Assembly (NCBI GenBank): GCA_043798435.1
Contig: JAZDOR010000130.1
Coordinates: 1-5,854, forward strand
Source: JAGUXG01 sp043798435
GTDB taxonomy: Bacteria > UBA9089 > UBA9088 > JAGUXG01
Direction of reading: 5' to 3'
DNA length: 5,854 bases
In this document: piece by piece, positions 5,780 through 5,854 of the stretch
How the letters are laid out: every line of letters starts with the position of its first letter
How positions within the stretch are numbered: the first letter of the stretch is position 1
The notes under the pieces: generated by a model
Database searches by the model: none
What the model saw: only the letters and a program-made list of their open reading frames with translations
What the model was told of the DNA's origin: nothing
Position numbers and translations under genes: made by a program

Positions 5780-5827
5780 GTAATTACTCAAAATCTTGGG
5801 GAAATATTTAGCCACAGATGAACACTG
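5780..5827. repeat. Right copy of the composite repeat, inverted relative to 58-112
   Basis: Starting eight bases after the ilvD stop, GTAATTACTCA, then CTTGGGGAAATATT, then CACAGATGAACACTG is the reverse complement of the block at 58-112, with scattered mismatches and a small deletion. I see no GC-rich hairpin with a T-run after ilvD, so no intrinsic terminator is called in the remaining sequence. Confidence 0.65.
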
Positions 5828-5854
5828 AAGAGATATTTAGACACTGATTTACAC
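5813..5854. repeat. Partial copy of the ACACTGAT intergenic repeat, cut by the window edge
   Basis: Units CACAGATGAACACTGA and TAGACACTGA then TTTACAC match the unit types of the palindrome at 3-74; TAGACACTGA is identical to bases 1-10. The element runs off the window, so its full length and whether it is palindromic cannot be seen. Confidence 0.7.

Overview
The window looks like chromosomal DNA from a bacterium of moderate-to-low GC content. It is probably an uncultured, non-proteobacterial Gram-negative lineage. That guess rests on three things: an AGG/AGA/ATA-rich codon style, intergenic repeats of the 'CACAGATTACACAGATT' and 'CACCGCAGAG' kinds, and an IlvD of the thermophile/deep-branching type. 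No marker here fixes the phylum. The standard genetic code fits all three intact genes.

Layout. Bases 1-740 hold no intact gene. They contain a palindromic intergenic repeat (3-74), an unrecognised minus-strand reading frame broken by one stop (169-426) and bracketed by an inverted 11-mer, a hairpin repeat (448-523), and what looks like the decayed C-terminal end of a REP-associated (Y1/TnpA-REP) transposase on the minus strand (496-672). Three intact plus-strand genes follow: ftsK (DNA translocase, 741-2774), a Gfo/Idh/MocA-family NAD-dependent sugar dehydrogenase (2942-3907), and ilvD (dihydroxy-acid dehydratase, 4114-5772). Between the last two lies a 206-base repeat-filled gap. The window ends inside another copy of the repeat family seen at its left edge, in inverted orientation.

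Expression. ftsK and the dehydrogenase each have a TTGACA -35 box and a one-mismatch -10 box placed so that transcription should begin at, or within a base or so of, the start codon. Neither has a well-placed Shine-Dalgarno sequence, so both may be translated from leaderless mRNAs. The ftsK promoter is also overlain by a perfect 10-bp inverted repeat that looks like a repressor operator. ilvD is different: it has a good GGAGG ribosome binding site and an untranslated leader.

The three genes do not form one obvious pathway. They serve chromosome segregation and division, nucleotide-sugar or envelope sugar metabolism, and branched-chain amino acid synthesis. They look like separately transcribed housekeeping genes with repeats and mobile-element debris between them. 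I saw no new defence or mobile system. The most interesting signals are the paired leaderless promoters, the ftsK operator, and the inverted repeat set framing the locus.
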